Shown here in pieces: positions 11,252-22,798 of a DNA stretch of 64,000 nucleotides (positions are counted from its first letter, which is position 1; the number at the start of each line of letters is the position of its first letter). The position numbers and the translations under genes are program-made. This DNA comes from Gigaspora rosea. Its lineage: Eukaryota; Glomeromycota; Glomeromycetes; Diversisporales; Gigasporaceae. A model generated the notes under the pieces. That model was given only the letters and a program-made list of their open reading frames with translations, had not been told where the DNA came from and made no database searches. The stretch lies in the NCBI GenBank assembly GCA_003550325.1, contig QKWP01000006.1, forward strand, positions 291,612 to 355,611, in the 5' to 3' direction.

Positions 11252-11952
11252 TGTTATCCTATATCCACTTCTTCAAAGATATTAGGTAACTAGAGCGATC
11301 TTAGACAGTGAACACTTTGTGTAACCTCACTTTGTTACTGTGATATATCTAAGTCGGAAGGCGTTTTTTAATAAAACTTAACAAAGAAGATTTAAGGCAA
11401 TTTGCAATTACGAAAGAGGCTGCAATTAGAAGTATATGAGGATACTAATAATTGTTTAATTTGTGTAGTTAATAGTTGTTTTTATTAGTGAAAGAGTATG
11501 AAGACTCGATGTTGAACTTGGGGTCCACATCGGCCGCTTTTATACATTTTTGTTTTTCACAAATGTAACGGACTATATCTATTACATGTGCAATAAATGC
11601 TATATCTACTACTAATAAAATATATAGTATAAATGATATAAATGTAATATATGAAATAAATGATATATGTGTTATAAATAAAATATAGAGTATATATGCT
11701 ATAAATATGACATGTTTTATAAATGCCATATATGCGTTTTGGCGCGCAGTAGATCGCCTAGCCAATCAAATTGTAGATCTGATACTTGATTATCTATTGG
11801 TTCCGATCTTGGTAACCAATGGTCGTACAGGGATGATCTATAGCTCATTCGAACCGTCTCATTGAGCTGAGTCGAATGGTGGTTGTTTCATCGAATTCTA
11901 ATTACTGGATCGAGAGTTATGCCCGTTTTTGTGTAATTTTTATAGGTCAACA
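11252..11952. mobile_element. Solo LTR, copy 2 (701 bp, TSD CTAT)
   Basis: Begins TGTTATCC and ends GGTCAACA. It is flanked by CTAT at 11248-11251 and 11953-11956. It is co-linear with copy 1 at 7500-8212. The different TSDs show these are separate insertions, not the two ends of one element. A 98-codon minus-strand frame at 11469-11765 parallels the one in copy 1. Confidence 0.84.
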
Positions 11953-11956
11953 CTAT

Positions 11957-12245
11957 AATAATATGTGCATGAATGTGCATTAATGCGCATATTATTATAG
12001 AATGCACATAATCTAGGATTTTATATTTTCTCTTCAGAAAATATTGGATACGTGCTCAAACTTTTTTACCTCGATATTCCTTTTATTTTATTTTCACCTA
12101 ACAATTCGCTCCTTAGTCTAATTATATGTACTTTAATTTTTCTATATAAATGGGATAAAATGCACATGATTTCGAAACATGCGCATGAATACACATTAAT
12201 TCGTACAATTAAGTGATCATGCGCATATATGAAACCCATTTTTAG
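11957..12245. repeat. TGCGCAT-rich palindromic remnants
   Basis: A short palindrome at 11953-12000 (ctataataatatg ... catattattatag) and a segment at 12140-12240 with several TGCGCAT words. Both resemble the ends of the hAT-like element at 41342-42973. Decayed, with no TSD found. Confidence 0.5.
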
Positions 12246-12860
12246 TTAATTCTAGTTAGTATCGTTTTTCTGTAAAATTTAAATTTTTAATTATACATTT
12301 TCTATTTGTGTAGGAACAAATTAAATATCAGAGATGCAATTTATTATATTTAAGAATCGTGGGAAGAAGTCGAAGAATCACAATTATAAAGTGTTAGAAA
12401 AAAACAGGAATTCTTCCCTTACCAAATGCTGAGATCGATGATGCTATTTATGCTGTTCAAGATTATACAGTGACATTGAAGAATTAATCATAGACCTAAC
12501 AACAAATTTGTTAGATACAACAATCAAACGCCAACTAAATGAATTCAACCAAATAAATGATGCACCAGTACTTACCGAAGATGTTCTCAGTGAAGAGCAG
12601 ATTGTTAATTTTTTGTTGGATGAACAATGGGAATTAGAAGAAGGTGACACAAGCGATACTTATGAGGAACCACCTTAAATTTCTATTATAAAAGGGCTAA
12701 ACGGGCTAAAAAAAATTTATTAGTTTTTTTGAGCAACAAGAAAGTAGTGATTTTAATATGGAGGATTTAAAAATTTTTAGAAAATACTTACCATTAGTAA
12801 GAAAAAAATATGTAAAATCGATAAACAAAAATCGATTATTGATTATTTTTCACCTGTTTG

Positions 12861-13384
12861 TTAACAGAATTTTTGTTTTATTTTTTTACTTTTATTTTTT
12901 TTTGTTATTATAATTATCAACTAGGTTTGTTTTTTCTTCATTTTTTTTTGTTTTTTTTTTTTAAAATAAATACTGTTTACCAACTTGATTTACACAAATA
13001 TCTTGCTTTTAACCAAGATAAAGCTCAACTGGCTTAAGCATGATATTAATCAAAATTGTAATGTTTATTCAGTTCTAAACTAACGAGTCTATCCTGCACC
13101 AAAATTAGTTATGGAACGTGTATATCAATTGTGAATGTTACTACACGTTAAATAGAATTGTAAAAGCTCAATTTGTACTTGTAAAAACTTCAAGAGAATA
13201 AATGTAATTAATTTGCCTTTGTCTAAATTGCTATATATGAACAAAATAATTAAATTTGTTAGTTATTGAGACCGATTAAAATTAAATTAGTTAAAAAAAA
13301 AACCACCAAAAATAAAAATATTGTCATAGCGTAAAATGTTATTTTTTTTTATTATAGCAAAAACCAGTTCCAATCTGAATAAAT
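12861..13384. other. AT-rich spacer with T- and A-runs
   Basis: No supportable gene; homopolymer runs at 12890-12960. Confidence 0.4.
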
Positions 13385-14140
13385 CTGGATTTGCCTAAAT
13401 TCGAATTAAAAATATTATTCTCGCTCGGATTCTGTTATATAATATATTCTTTATTAAACATTTAAACATTATGAAGATACATGATAGGAGTGTGCTCCAC
13501 TTCACTACTTTCTCTTCCATCTTGACATATTTGTGCTCTTTCCAATTTTACTATATCCCAATAGACACACCTTTGCTTTTATACTCCTTTTCTCAATTTT
13601 GCCACTATATGCTTATGTGGTGATGAATGATCGAAAAGTACGAGCCCAAGCTATAGTGTGGTGCATTCTACTTTTCAGTTTTTTTTTATTCACGCTATGG
13701 TACAGTATGTTTATCTTATTGTGTTTGACAACTGGCTGAGTAGTAAGTGTAACAGATATGACAGATGCTACAATTTTGTGGGGAGGGGGTAGTTCAAGCA
13801 CGAAGAAGCCAGATAGTAATTGGGCAAAGAAGAGAAAATGAACAAGTCAAGCAAAGTAAGAAAGCACTAAACTTTTATGCCCACATGTATCTTTATAATT
13901 TCTATCACATGCGCCTACCTGCATATTCATAGCCTCAATTCTATGAATATCCCTTTGATATGCATACAATCATATGCATATCCATTGTTTTCATGCAAGC
14001 CTCCATTTCATAATATTTAATTCGTATAATGCATTTAAGCCAAATTTATTGTAAGCCACAAATGGTGATCCTCGCAATAATAACCCTAGCATGACTTCAT
14101 CAATGCCTAGGCTAGGATCTAAATACTAGTTTTTGAAAAA
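13385..14140 (+). repeat. Dispersed repeat, copy 1 (inverted copy at 32260-33070)
   Basis: Shares blocks with the complement of 32260-33070: tattctcgctcggatt near 13420, cattatgaagatacat near 13470, acatgtatctttataat near 13885, gcatacaatcatatgc near 13960, and cgcaataataaccctagc near 14075. The middle differs: here ordinary sequence, there a 60-bp tandem array. The short frames at 13533-13801 are not supported by the second copy. Confidence 0.65.
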
Positions 14141-14529
14141 TATTTCTATAATTGAATTCGAATTAATTCGAATTACTAATCCGAATTAAAAATTTGAATT
14201 ATAATCTGTTAAAGCAATCCGAATTCAATTCTGGATAGCCTTTTCAAAATAGGATCGAATATTAAACAGTACAAGTGGGCTTTATAAGGTTAAATTAAAT
14301 AGAAATCTGCATTTAATTTTAATCTTTTTATTATAACTAAGAAAATTTTTTGGTTTATTTATAGATTATTTAAAATTATTTTTTAAAAAAAATTATACTT
14401 CTTTAAGATCACATTAAATATATTTTTATATTGTGTGATTGTAAAAAGGTAATTCTACTTAATCACACCTCTATATAATTACCAAAAAATGCTAGCCAAA
14501 TAGGGTGATTATACAGAGGTATAACTGTA

Positions 14530-14900
14530 TAAATAAATAAAAAAAAAAATAAAAAAAAAAAAACTGAAATAAAAAAATAAAAATAAAATTAAAAAAAATA
14601 ACTAAGTTAAAAAAAAAAAATAAAAAAAAATAAAAAAAATACAAAATAAAAAAAATACAAATTAAAAAAAAATTAAAAAAAACGAAATTAAAAAAAAAAA
14701 TAAAAAAAAATTAGAATTAGATTAGGGAATGGACCCAGGTAGAAAATATTATTATATGATATATAATAATTTACTCGGATAACCCGGGTAGACTTATAAT
14801 ACCCAAGTAGAAAAAAACCCGATATTATTATAAATTAAAAAAAACCCCTGATTTTATTAAACATGTTTTATTACTTTATTTATTTATTTGTTTATTTATT
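14530..14900. repeat. A-rich low-complexity block and Y-shaped cggataa repeat
   Basis: 14530-14715 is A-runs with single T, C or G. 14740-14830 contains ttactcggataacccgggtag, and the complement of 26880-26985 has the same layout. Tattt microsatellite at 14875-14915. Confidence 0.55.
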
Positions 14901-15128
14901 TATTTATTTATTATTTTGCTATTATCCTTATTTCGAAATACCACCTATGCATGTACTTAAAAAATAAGGTGGCTTAGGTCAAAACATAAGAGTAGCTTAT
15001 TGTTAAACCAAATTTATACCAAATATGCAAATTAAACTTTTACATAGAATTTTGATATACAAATACACGATTTAAAAATCTAACCTTTTTAATAATTTTT
15101 TAAAATAATACAAAATTTAAACCTTACT

Positions 15129-16580
15129 TTATTTAATTTGCTTATGATGGCGATGCATTTTCTGACCTGACCTATTTATATATAGTTTGGGGTCCTGGAC
15201 TGCTTCTTTAAGTCTTGTATCCTTTTTAATGATATCATCTATGCACCCTTTTAAGTCTTTAAGGACTGATTTCGTGATCATTTCAATTATGTCTTCTAGC
15301 TCTTGGTCACTTTCTACATCCTTTCAGTTCTCTTTTTTGTTTTGAGCTATCGCCAAGTCTTTTGGTTTAATCGTCACCTTACCCTCTTCTTTATTTTTTG
15401 CACTTTGGGTTAATCTTTCATGTTCTCTATAGTTTTTTATCTTATTATCTACTTGAACTTGACTTTTAGGATTCTCTACTCTCTTGTTTAAGTCCCACCA
15501 AAGTGCCTTGTTGTACTAATAAATATTTTGCTGAGTTGCTTTTTCTTTATCTTTATTCGTTTCAAACTCAACAATAGCTTGTCTTTTAAGATGTCCATTT
15601 CTATTGTGAAAGATGTGCACTGCCTTTGCCCTAATTTTTCTTAGCTGTCTGAGTAACAGCACCTCTTTTGTATTTGTTGGTAAGTTATTAAGCCTTGCGT
15701 GAAATGTTCTTCTCCGATTGAGTTGCTCTTTATCACTTTTGCCTAACGTAATTCTTGCTAGATTTCTACCCTTTAGTAGCTAAACCCAGATGTTCTCTAT
15801 TTTTGTTTCAATTGACTTGAAGAAATCTTCTCCTTTCCAATACAGCTCTGCTCTTGTCTTCCTGTTCTTATTATGTAAAATGACAATTTCGTCTGAAACT
15901 CTTACTCTTCGTTTAATTAAAGCAATTATTTCCTTTTTGTAACATAGTATAGTAAATCCCATATCGTACATCATTGTTCACCCTTTTGATATAATACTTC
16001 TTCATATGGCCGCTCTTCATACTTTTTCCAAGTACAGGGTTTTGACTAATGTATTCTGTTTCTTTTTTTTTTTCTTTTTTAATTTGGCTCACAAATGTCT
16101 TGCCTTCAATCTTAGTATCTCCCCTGTTGCTGTCTCTTTTTTCATCCACTCTGCCTGTCAGATCTTTATTTATATCCTTATTGACTTCACTTATTTTCTT
16201 CTTTTCAGAAGGCTCTATTCGATTTTCTTCAAGGTAAGCCTCTATTATATTAAAGATTTGCTATTTGAGTTCATTGTTGCTATAGTCAATTTCACTGGTT
16301 TCTGTAATTGCGAATACTATTTTTTGGCACAGTTTTTCGATTCGACATCTTTAATGTATTTTGATACTGGGTCCTTCTCCTTAAGCTTTTTTACACTCTT
16401 TACTGCCTGTTGATATTGTATTCAATTATATGTTTCAATTGCAGTACAAATTACAAAAACCGTTTCTGGTTTCTCTATACCTAGGAATTCTGCAATTTTA
16501 ATATCTTTCTTGGAACCCTGTGGTATTGTTCATTTAATATTAACATAATTTTCTGGTCTTGATGTTGGAATAGCTGATTA
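15129..16580 (-). pseudogene. LINE ORF1-like / RRM-like coding relic
   Basis: Read on the minus strand, a nearly continuous frame runs from about 16410 down to a TAA at 15129-15131. It has a few in-frame stops (about 16256, 15780, 15513, 15330) and a frameshift near 15970 and 16330. The product has a Lys/Glu-rich linker (DEKRDSNRGDTKIEGKTF), an RRM-like stretch (RRTFHARLNNLPTNTKEV ... VHIFHNRNGHLKRQAIVEFE), and a helical Lys/Asp-rich C-terminus. This layout fits ORF1 proteins of non-LTR retroelements, but no endonuclease or reverse transcriptase is visible downstream. A gag-like protein of another element is possible. Confidence 0.45.
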
Positions 16581-17114
16581 AATTCTTTGATGCATTCTGT
16601 GATAATCTATATATTTTCTATATAGGTCACATGTTAGAGTTGTTTAAAGCCTGTTATTTCTACTTATTGTTGTATTGTATTACTATCTACTGTTGAGGCT
16701 TGGTCATGGCTATTTTGTTTATTTGCACTAAGAATTTCTTTTGTTTATGTTACAATGCGTATTTGTTTTGTTATTTACTTATTTTGATCAGTTATGTGTT
16801 TGTTTTGTTGTACATCTACTGATTTGCGATACAGTATTTTCTCTAGTCCCCACTTTTTTCAAAAATTTTCCGAAGAGTTGTTTTTCGAAGTTGCACTAGT
16901 TCAAAGTGGTTTTGTATACTGTTGTTTTATAATAAACTGTTTCTGCTATTTATAGCTGTTCTTTGCTATATATGGTTCCCTATATTCTATGTTGTTTTTA
17001 GTGTTTTTGTCAATTTTGTTTTTGCTAAAATTTTGGTCACAGAGATCAGCGGAGAGAGTTCAAATGTAAATGTTATTTTTTTATAAATTATTTTTATTAA
17101 AGGTAAATTATAAA
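16581..17114. other. AT-rich spacer
   Basis: T-rich on the plus strand; no gene or repeat supported. Confidence 0.4.
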
Positions 17115-17325
17115 TGGATACCCATCGCCATGGCAACCCTATATATAGCAGCCAATCATATTTAGGGTTAGGAAATTTTCTTTTGTATTTTTTTATTATA
17201 AAGTTAGAAAGTTTGTAGGAAATATTTATTGGATAATAATAAGCAACATATTATATAGTCATATGCTCAATTTTGATTGGCTATTCATATAGGGTCTCCA
17301 TGGCGATCCATCACCATAAAATAAC
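17115..17325. mobile_element. MITE-like inverted repeat (CCATGGC ends)
   Basis: catcgccatggcaaccctata near 17125 is matched in inverse by atagggtctccatggcgatc near 17290, and agccaatca by tgattggct. No TSD established. Confidence 0.6.
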
Positions 17326-17469
17326 GCCCTTTATTAAATAAATATATTTATATATATTATAGAATAAATTATTATTAAATAGAATAAAATTAATAAACCA
17401 ATTCCTGAAGAAAAAAAATCAAAAATATACTCCTTTGGTACTCTATAAAAATTTACTATTTTATCAATA

Positions 17470-17639
17470 CAGTTGGCCCTCTCAGAACTGGTATGCATGG
17501 TAGATGGGTTTAGTATCGGAAATAGCAGGTTATCAGTTATTACTTATGGAATAGGTGTCTGGTGAATAGATTTTTAACCAATTTTGCAGATTATCAGTTT
17601 GATAGGATCAGTTCTGAGACAGCTAGCTGTATTGTAAAA
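17470..17639. mobile_element. Pogo-like MITE (CAGTTGGCCCTCTC), TA TSD
   Basis: The ends cagttggccctctcagaactg and cagttctgagacagctagctg form TIRs, flanked by TA on both sides. Same family as 43609-43791 and 51642-51931. Confidence 0.8.
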
Positions 17640-19074
17640 TGCAATTATTATTGAATTATTGAAGTATTTTAATAATCTAGTAGATTGTACTTCCAAATTT
17701 TAGAATTAATTATCAAAAATGAACTGATCTGGTACTTTTAAAAACTACTAATTTTTTCAGAATTATGTAAAATTTTTATAGAAATGACAAATAGTATTAA
17801 TGAAGGAAAAGAGCTTCAAAATATTAGATATTCTAAGCAATTTTCTAATTTTCTAACTATTTTAGCAACTAGTAGTCCACAAACATATACTATTTTTCAA
17901 AAAAATTTTGTAGGAAGAACAATTCGAAATATTCAGTAAATAATTTTTTATTATAAATAATATAGCTATTATTGTCTAATTGCATACTATCTATATTATA
18001 TATATATATATTTAATAACTTGTATACAATTAGACTATATCGACTATATATTATAAAATCTTTCTAATTCTAATTTATTTTTAATTTAGTATACAACATG
18101 CTCAATCAGATTTAGCACTTAATAATCCATCAATATGTTTTGAAAAGGCTAATTTTAAAAAATTTTTAAATAGTATTAATTATAATGGTCCAATCGCTAC
18201 ATCAACAAATAATACAAAACTTGAAGAGAAATTATGTTATTTTTCAAGTTTAGATGCAATTTTGGATCTATGTTGCTATTACATGAGACTTTAGTAACTT
18301 CTTATAATGAAATTGATACTATTAAAAAAATTCAAGCTAATAATGCAATAGCAAAATATGTTCATGTATATATTTTGCAAGTATTGGTTCCTAAATTACT
18401 GCTATTTGTTCAGAATTATTCCAAATAATAGTGAAAATGTAACTGATATATGTGAAATTCATAATAAAGTTTTAGAACTTGCTGCACATTTTAAATTCAT
18501 ATATTATTACACGTAATTGGAGCTAATGGTGCATTAGTAGAAATTAAAATTAAAGACAAAAGCATATTATGCAAATTAATAGTAAAACAAAACTTGAATT
18601 TAATAATGAATTATATTATATAATTAATTTATTTTTTTGTAATAAATCTTTTAATTTTAGTATTTATTATTGATTATTAATTATTTTTTTATTTAGATAT
18701 CAAACTATATTGTCCTGTAATTTCAAATATTGGCCTATTGTTTGTGTTTCAGATCTGAAGCATGCAAAAAAAAAATAGACAGAAATAGTATTTTTAGTAG
18801 TGCTTGAATATTAACTTTTGGCAATAGTTTTTTTGGTTTTGGTCATATATCAGAAATATCTAAATTACCAAATATTATTTTGTATTTTGTGGATGTTTTA
18901 AATGCAGATAAACAAGATAATAGTGCAGCATATTGACTTTTTTCTTATAAATATTTTATGAAGTATTTCAAACTTTAAATTTTGATTCTATAAACAAAGA
19001 ATTATTAATTTACTTATTTAAGTTATTTAATTTATCATTTAATTTTATAATAAAAATTAATTTATTAAATTATT

Positions 19075-19245
19075 TAGGGGCGTGCCATTTATCATATGAT
19101 ATTTTTTACTTAGTAGCTTTTATCATCCATGTATAGTGTGATCACTTTATCTAATTCTGATTAATTAATATAATATATAAATGTGATCACCATCTCTGAC
19201 CATGTATTCATGGTAAAAATCATGTAATAAATGGCATGCCTCTTA
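19075..19245. mobile_element. MITE with TAGGGGCGTGCCATTTAT ends
   Basis: taggggcgtgccatttat at the left is mirrored by ataaatggcatgcctctta at the right. The YARNG-type start fits hAT, but the flanks give no clean 8-bp TSD. It overlaps the start of the 86-codon frame at 19231, so that ATG belongs to the MITE. Confidence 0.65.
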
Positions 19246-20029
19246 TTAAAAGAAGAATTAATTAACTCATATCTAAATCAAAATATATCTAATTATGAAA
19301 AAATCAAAATGGTTATGGTTATGATTAGTAGTTTTTTCCTAAAAATATGGAAACAATTTATTCAAAATGCAACAAATAAATATAAAGGAATTTTTTCAAA
19401 TGATTGCAACTTTTTAGCATATCAAACTTATGAAATATTATCTTTTCTCATTGATTCAATAGTAATATATAAACCTAATATTTATAATTAATTTAACAAA
19501 TTAACTAGTTACAATTTTTATTATTATAGATTTTGCTTATTATAGTACATTAAGAATATTATAGTTAAGTTCTGTTATTACCTTGGATGCATAGTAGCGA
19601 AGCATGTGAACATTTTTTTGAAATAGTATGACAACATTTACCAGATTTTATATATGCAGATTTATTATATTTAATTCCAAAAATTCATCATATTACAAAT
19701 GCTTATTGTAATTTTACAATTATTAATCCAAATTCGGAAAAAAAAACTCTTGAGTTGGTTAGTTTATTTAATAATTTTTTGTATTCCATTATAATTAATT
19801 TCTAAATTTAATTTAAATTTTAATAGATTATATTTGTAACTATTTTGAAGAAAATATTAATAATTTAAATTTTTGTTTAAAAATATAGCCTACAGATGAT
19901 AAAATTAGTGTTCTTATTGATGATGCATATTAAGAAGCAAATGCTTTAGCAAAGTGTGTCTCTATAGCAATTACATTAAAATCTAAATTATCATCATTTC
20001 CAACTAATTTTTTAATAAGTAGCTGCGCA

Positions 20030-22024
20030 ACGCAGTTGCGCGAAACCAGGTGCGAGGAAATTAGAACACTATGATGCTAGATACTATGTATAGATAGAAT
20101 CATCTAACAAAATTTTTCCTAAACGCCTATTAGATTCAGATAATACATACATTATTTAATTATTGCAACCATCCGGATATTCTAGTTGGCTATTTGGGTT
20201 GTGGACTAGGAAAACCCGCCTTTGACACTTTTTCAACAATTTTGCGACTTTGATTCAAATTAAAGCGCTGGTTTCTATCTACACGTATTTTACTTTTTAC
20301 CCTATGTTGATTTAATAAATTATCGTGATTTTTTAATTTGAATGTTAAACCAATTTTTTAACGACCGTTTTCTAAAAATAGATCTACAACCAAAGATTGA
20401 CGACTCAATTAAATTAGATTGGTCAATCCTGCAATACTTAAAAAAATTTAGGTTTCACAACAAATAATCGCCATTTTCTCAAAACGGAAAACCCCTTCAA
20501 AGATGGGTTTTCCTAGTCTGCAGCCCATTTACGGTAGTTAAATTTTGATTCACAATTGAGTTAAAGTGCATATTTTTCAATGTCAAATTCACATTAGCAA
20601 TTTCATAAAATTTTAATATATGCAATTTCATAATTAGTAAAGCAATCGTTCTTTCATATGAAAAATCTAAGTCGGGATATCACATAATTTGATCCGATTA
20701 ATTACGTGATCAGAGTCAGTTTACGAAAAACAATGTAGGGAGGGTGTTAATAAGGTATTAATTTTAAGGTTATGTAATGCGCGAACAATAATAATATATT
20801 TAAGGGGTAATGACGATGTAGATACCTGATACTTGCAAAAAAATAATAATCGAATATGCAACAATCGTAAATGTTAAAAATGATTACGTAAATCTGCACA
20901 ATTTTATATAGTTGGCAAACAATATAAACAAAATCTTAAGTGACTCAATACATAAATCGATAATCCAAACAAAATACCGAGTAAACAAGCTATAATATTA
21001 ACACATAAGCACAATAAGTCAAGAAAGCATGATGATAAATAGTCAAGTCAATGTATATATAAAGAAAATCAATATTGTAAACACATAAGGTAATATTATA
21101 GAATTTTTTAAATAATGATTCCTACCGAATGCATACAAAATCAAGGAATGTTCATCCAAATCAGAAATCTAGAATTGTAAACTTTACTTAACTTGCCTGT
21201 AATACTCTACGTACTTCGTACTCTGTTCCTGGTATACTTTATGTACATCATACTACATTCCTGGTATATGTCCATAGAACAAATAAAGAAAACAGGATAA
21301 ATATAGTTAGTAATAAGATCGGAGGTATGATCAATTTAATAATAATATAATGAAAAATGATGATCATAAGGCAGGAGTAGAATAAATTAATATCGTGATA
21401 TTGAGGCGCAGAAACATTACAATAGTATCACCGGAGTCAAGGGCTTGATGTGTAGTTTGTTATTCATATTACACTATATAATTGAAAAGAACTAATCAAA
21501 GACATAGTACACTTGGCAAGGTCCAGAATGGATCTACCTACTAGTTTCTTTGGACATTAATTATAGACGCCTCTCAAGAGTGCTAGTCACACACAATATT
21601 TTTTTAATCAGATACTGAGAATCACACTCCCGTACAGCACATAAGAGAACTATTAATAATACTAACAGAGGTTATATTGTTGTATTATTTACTTTTTTGT
21701 GTTTAATCAATGACCAGTCAAAAAAATTAAACCCATCGCACTATAGAAATCTAAAGTCACAAGTTTTACTATTTAACTCTTCAGTAAACAATACACTTCG
21801 TACTTTGTACTACGTTCCTGGTATACACTTCATTGCAACATCAATATTACGGTTAAGAATTTTTTTTTTACCAATTAAATTGCAATTTCTTTTGATAACC
21901 CTTTTAGTATTGTTTGGGGTATTACAAAAAGTCACAAGGACTTTTTATCCAATCAGATGCCCAGAATTGCAGACATCAACTAACTTGCCCGTAAACCATA
22001 TACTCTGTATTCGCTCTTGGTATA
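20030..22024. repeat. ~2-kb insertion inside the transposon-type relic
   Basis: Separates two coding blocks of the same relic. It holds a MITE-like inverted repeat (20195-20527) and a phrase of the form gtacttcgtactctgttcctggtata, seen near 21210, 21250, 21800 and 22010. The last copy borders the resumed coding block. No protein-coding signal; the 110-codon frame at 21697-22029 spans this repeat and is not credible as a gene. Confidence 0.45.
20195..20527. mobile_element. MITE-like element with GGACTAGGAAAACCC arms
   Basis: gggttgtggactaggaaaaccc at 20196 and gggttttcctagtctgcagccc at 20505 are near-exact complements over about 30 bp. ATTT occurs on both flanks. Confidence 0.7.
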
Positions 22025-22489
22025 AATGATGAAATACTTCCAATTGAAGAAAATTCAACAATTGAATTTCAAGATAAAGAAAAAATTTTAACAGAAATTG
22101 CTGAAATGATAGGAAATATTGCAAGCTTAGATTTATGAGATAACATAGATGAGAATTTGATAGATGCTTGTGAACAGATAAAAAATTTATCTAATAATAT
22201 ATATCAACAACAAATTCATAATAATAATTTTAATATATTAGATAATAATGAAAATATAATTTTTGACTCTCTATATCAATATTGAAAATATCATAAGGCT
22301 TATACTTCAAAAAGAATGATTTGATCTCAATTTTAAGAAATTAAAGATTATAATTCATCAGAAATTAATCCATATATTGCTAGTAAAATAGTTCACAAAT
22401 CACCAATAATAATAAAATTCAAGATTGCCTAAAGCATGATTAGAACAATAGAATATTAGATTTGAAAACGTTAATAAAATTAGGGGTCT

Positions 22490-22760
22490 TAATGGGTCGG
22501 GTTGGGTCGGGTTTGGGCCTGACCCGTGTCAGACCCACTTGGGTTAAAACCTGACCCGGGTCTGACCCACCTTACATCAAACCCGACCCGGGTCTGACCT
22601 GCCTCATGGCAAACCCGACCCGGGTCTGACCCGCCTCATGTCAAACCAGACCCGGGTCTGACTCGCCTCATGCCAAACCCGACCCGGGTCTGCCCGCCTC
22701 ATGTCAAACCCGACCCGGGTCTGACCCAACCCAATCCGGGTTGAACCCAGGTTAATGATG
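22490..22760. repeat. GC-rich 32-bp tandem minisatellite (GACCCGGGTCTGACC)
   Basis: Copies of aaacccgacccgggtctgac plus a gcctcatgtc tail start near 22546, 22579, 22611, 22643, 22675 and 22706. The period is 32 bp, with one 31-bp copy. Each unit contains the palindrome GACCCGGGTC. Flanking gggtcgggttgggtcggg (22496) and caacccaatccgggttg (22727) are inverted to each other. It is strongly GC-rich in an AT-rich region. Confidence 0.88.
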
Positions 22761-22798
22761 GGTGACGCAACGATTTTGGCAATGTCGCAGTGACATAA

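Larger units (their letters stand above)
11032..12313 (+). other. Transposase intron 2, enlarged by a solo LTR and a palindromic element
   Basis: The 5' site is aa|gtaagaac and the 3' site tttgtgtag|gaac. Joining the exons restores the frame SLRK-NKLNIRDAIYYI. Within it lie the solo LTR at 11252-11952 and TGCGCAT-rich sequence to about 12240, so the original intron was much shorter. Confidence 0.65.
9430..12860 (+). pseudogene. Pogo/Tigger-like transposase relic (CENP-B HTH + DDE) in three exons
   Basis: DDE transposase of the pogo type. Exon 1 (about 9430-9945) holds a helix-turn-helix CENP-B-like region (MQLWVKQILDSKM, ALKFSNGWVLKFKKR) and the first catalytic motif (NADET). Intron 1 is 9946-10171 (226 bp, GT-AG, containing a ~50-bp tandem duplication). 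Exon 2 (10172-11031) reads DRACITVMLATNAAG, PLVIG, the second motif LLLVDSARYH, then after an acidic/Cys-rich insert LTNIQIEFLLP and AGIIYSFKAKY. Intron 2 is 11032-12313. Exon 3 resumes with LNIRDAIYYI and ends near 12860. Stops at 9771, about 10351, about 10395 and 10921, plus a frameshift near 9890, inactivate it. Most stops fit TGG or CAG decay. Confidence 0.78.
6723..14527 (+). mobile_element. Probable pogo-like DNA transposon, ~7.8 kb with nested insertions
   Basis: The left end CAGTCATACCTCCATACAAT at 6723 and the complement of the right end at 14527 (CAGTTATACCTCTGTATAAT) match closely over about 26 bp, continuing into TCACCC. Both are flanked by TA (6721-6722, 14528-14529), the target duplicated by pogo/Tc1-mariner elements. 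The interior contains a relic pogo-type transposase in the plus orientation. Removing the nested solo LTRs and MITE brings the length to about 6 kb or less. Two independent short elements sharing a TIR family would be the alternative reading. A Sel1-like fragment and a B-type palindromic MITE also lie inside. Confidence 0.55.
17784..22430 (+). pseudogene. Multi-exon transposon-type gene relic, split by insertions
   Basis: Plus-strand coding blocks at about 17784-17937 (FLTILATSSPQTYTIFQKNF, GRTIRN), 18093-18560 (FEKANFKKFLNSINYNGP, NNTKLEEKLCY, then frameshifted NAIAKYVHVYILQV), 18700-18955, 19231-19491 (open; FFLKIWKQFIQNATNKY), 19590-19760 (HSSEACEHFFEIV), 19889-20028 (ISVLIDDAY, ANALAKCVSIA) and 22025-22430 (EKILTEIAEMIGNIA, YQYWKYHKAYTSKRMI). 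The first intron (about 17936-18092, gtaaat ... tttag) restores frame when removed. Blocks between carry GT-AG-like edges. Motifs such as a conserved NTKL, AIAK...YILQV and SEACEHFF suggest a dispersed transposase-derived family, but I cannot name it securely. Stops at Trp/Gln positions make it a pseudogene. A MITE (19075-19245) and a ~2-kb insert (20030-22024) interrupt it. Confidence 0.5.

Noticed and set aside
22546-22735. CRISPR-like regular repeats of 32 bp
   Set aside because: Units are contiguous without spacers and the host is evidently eukaryotic; it is a minisatellite.
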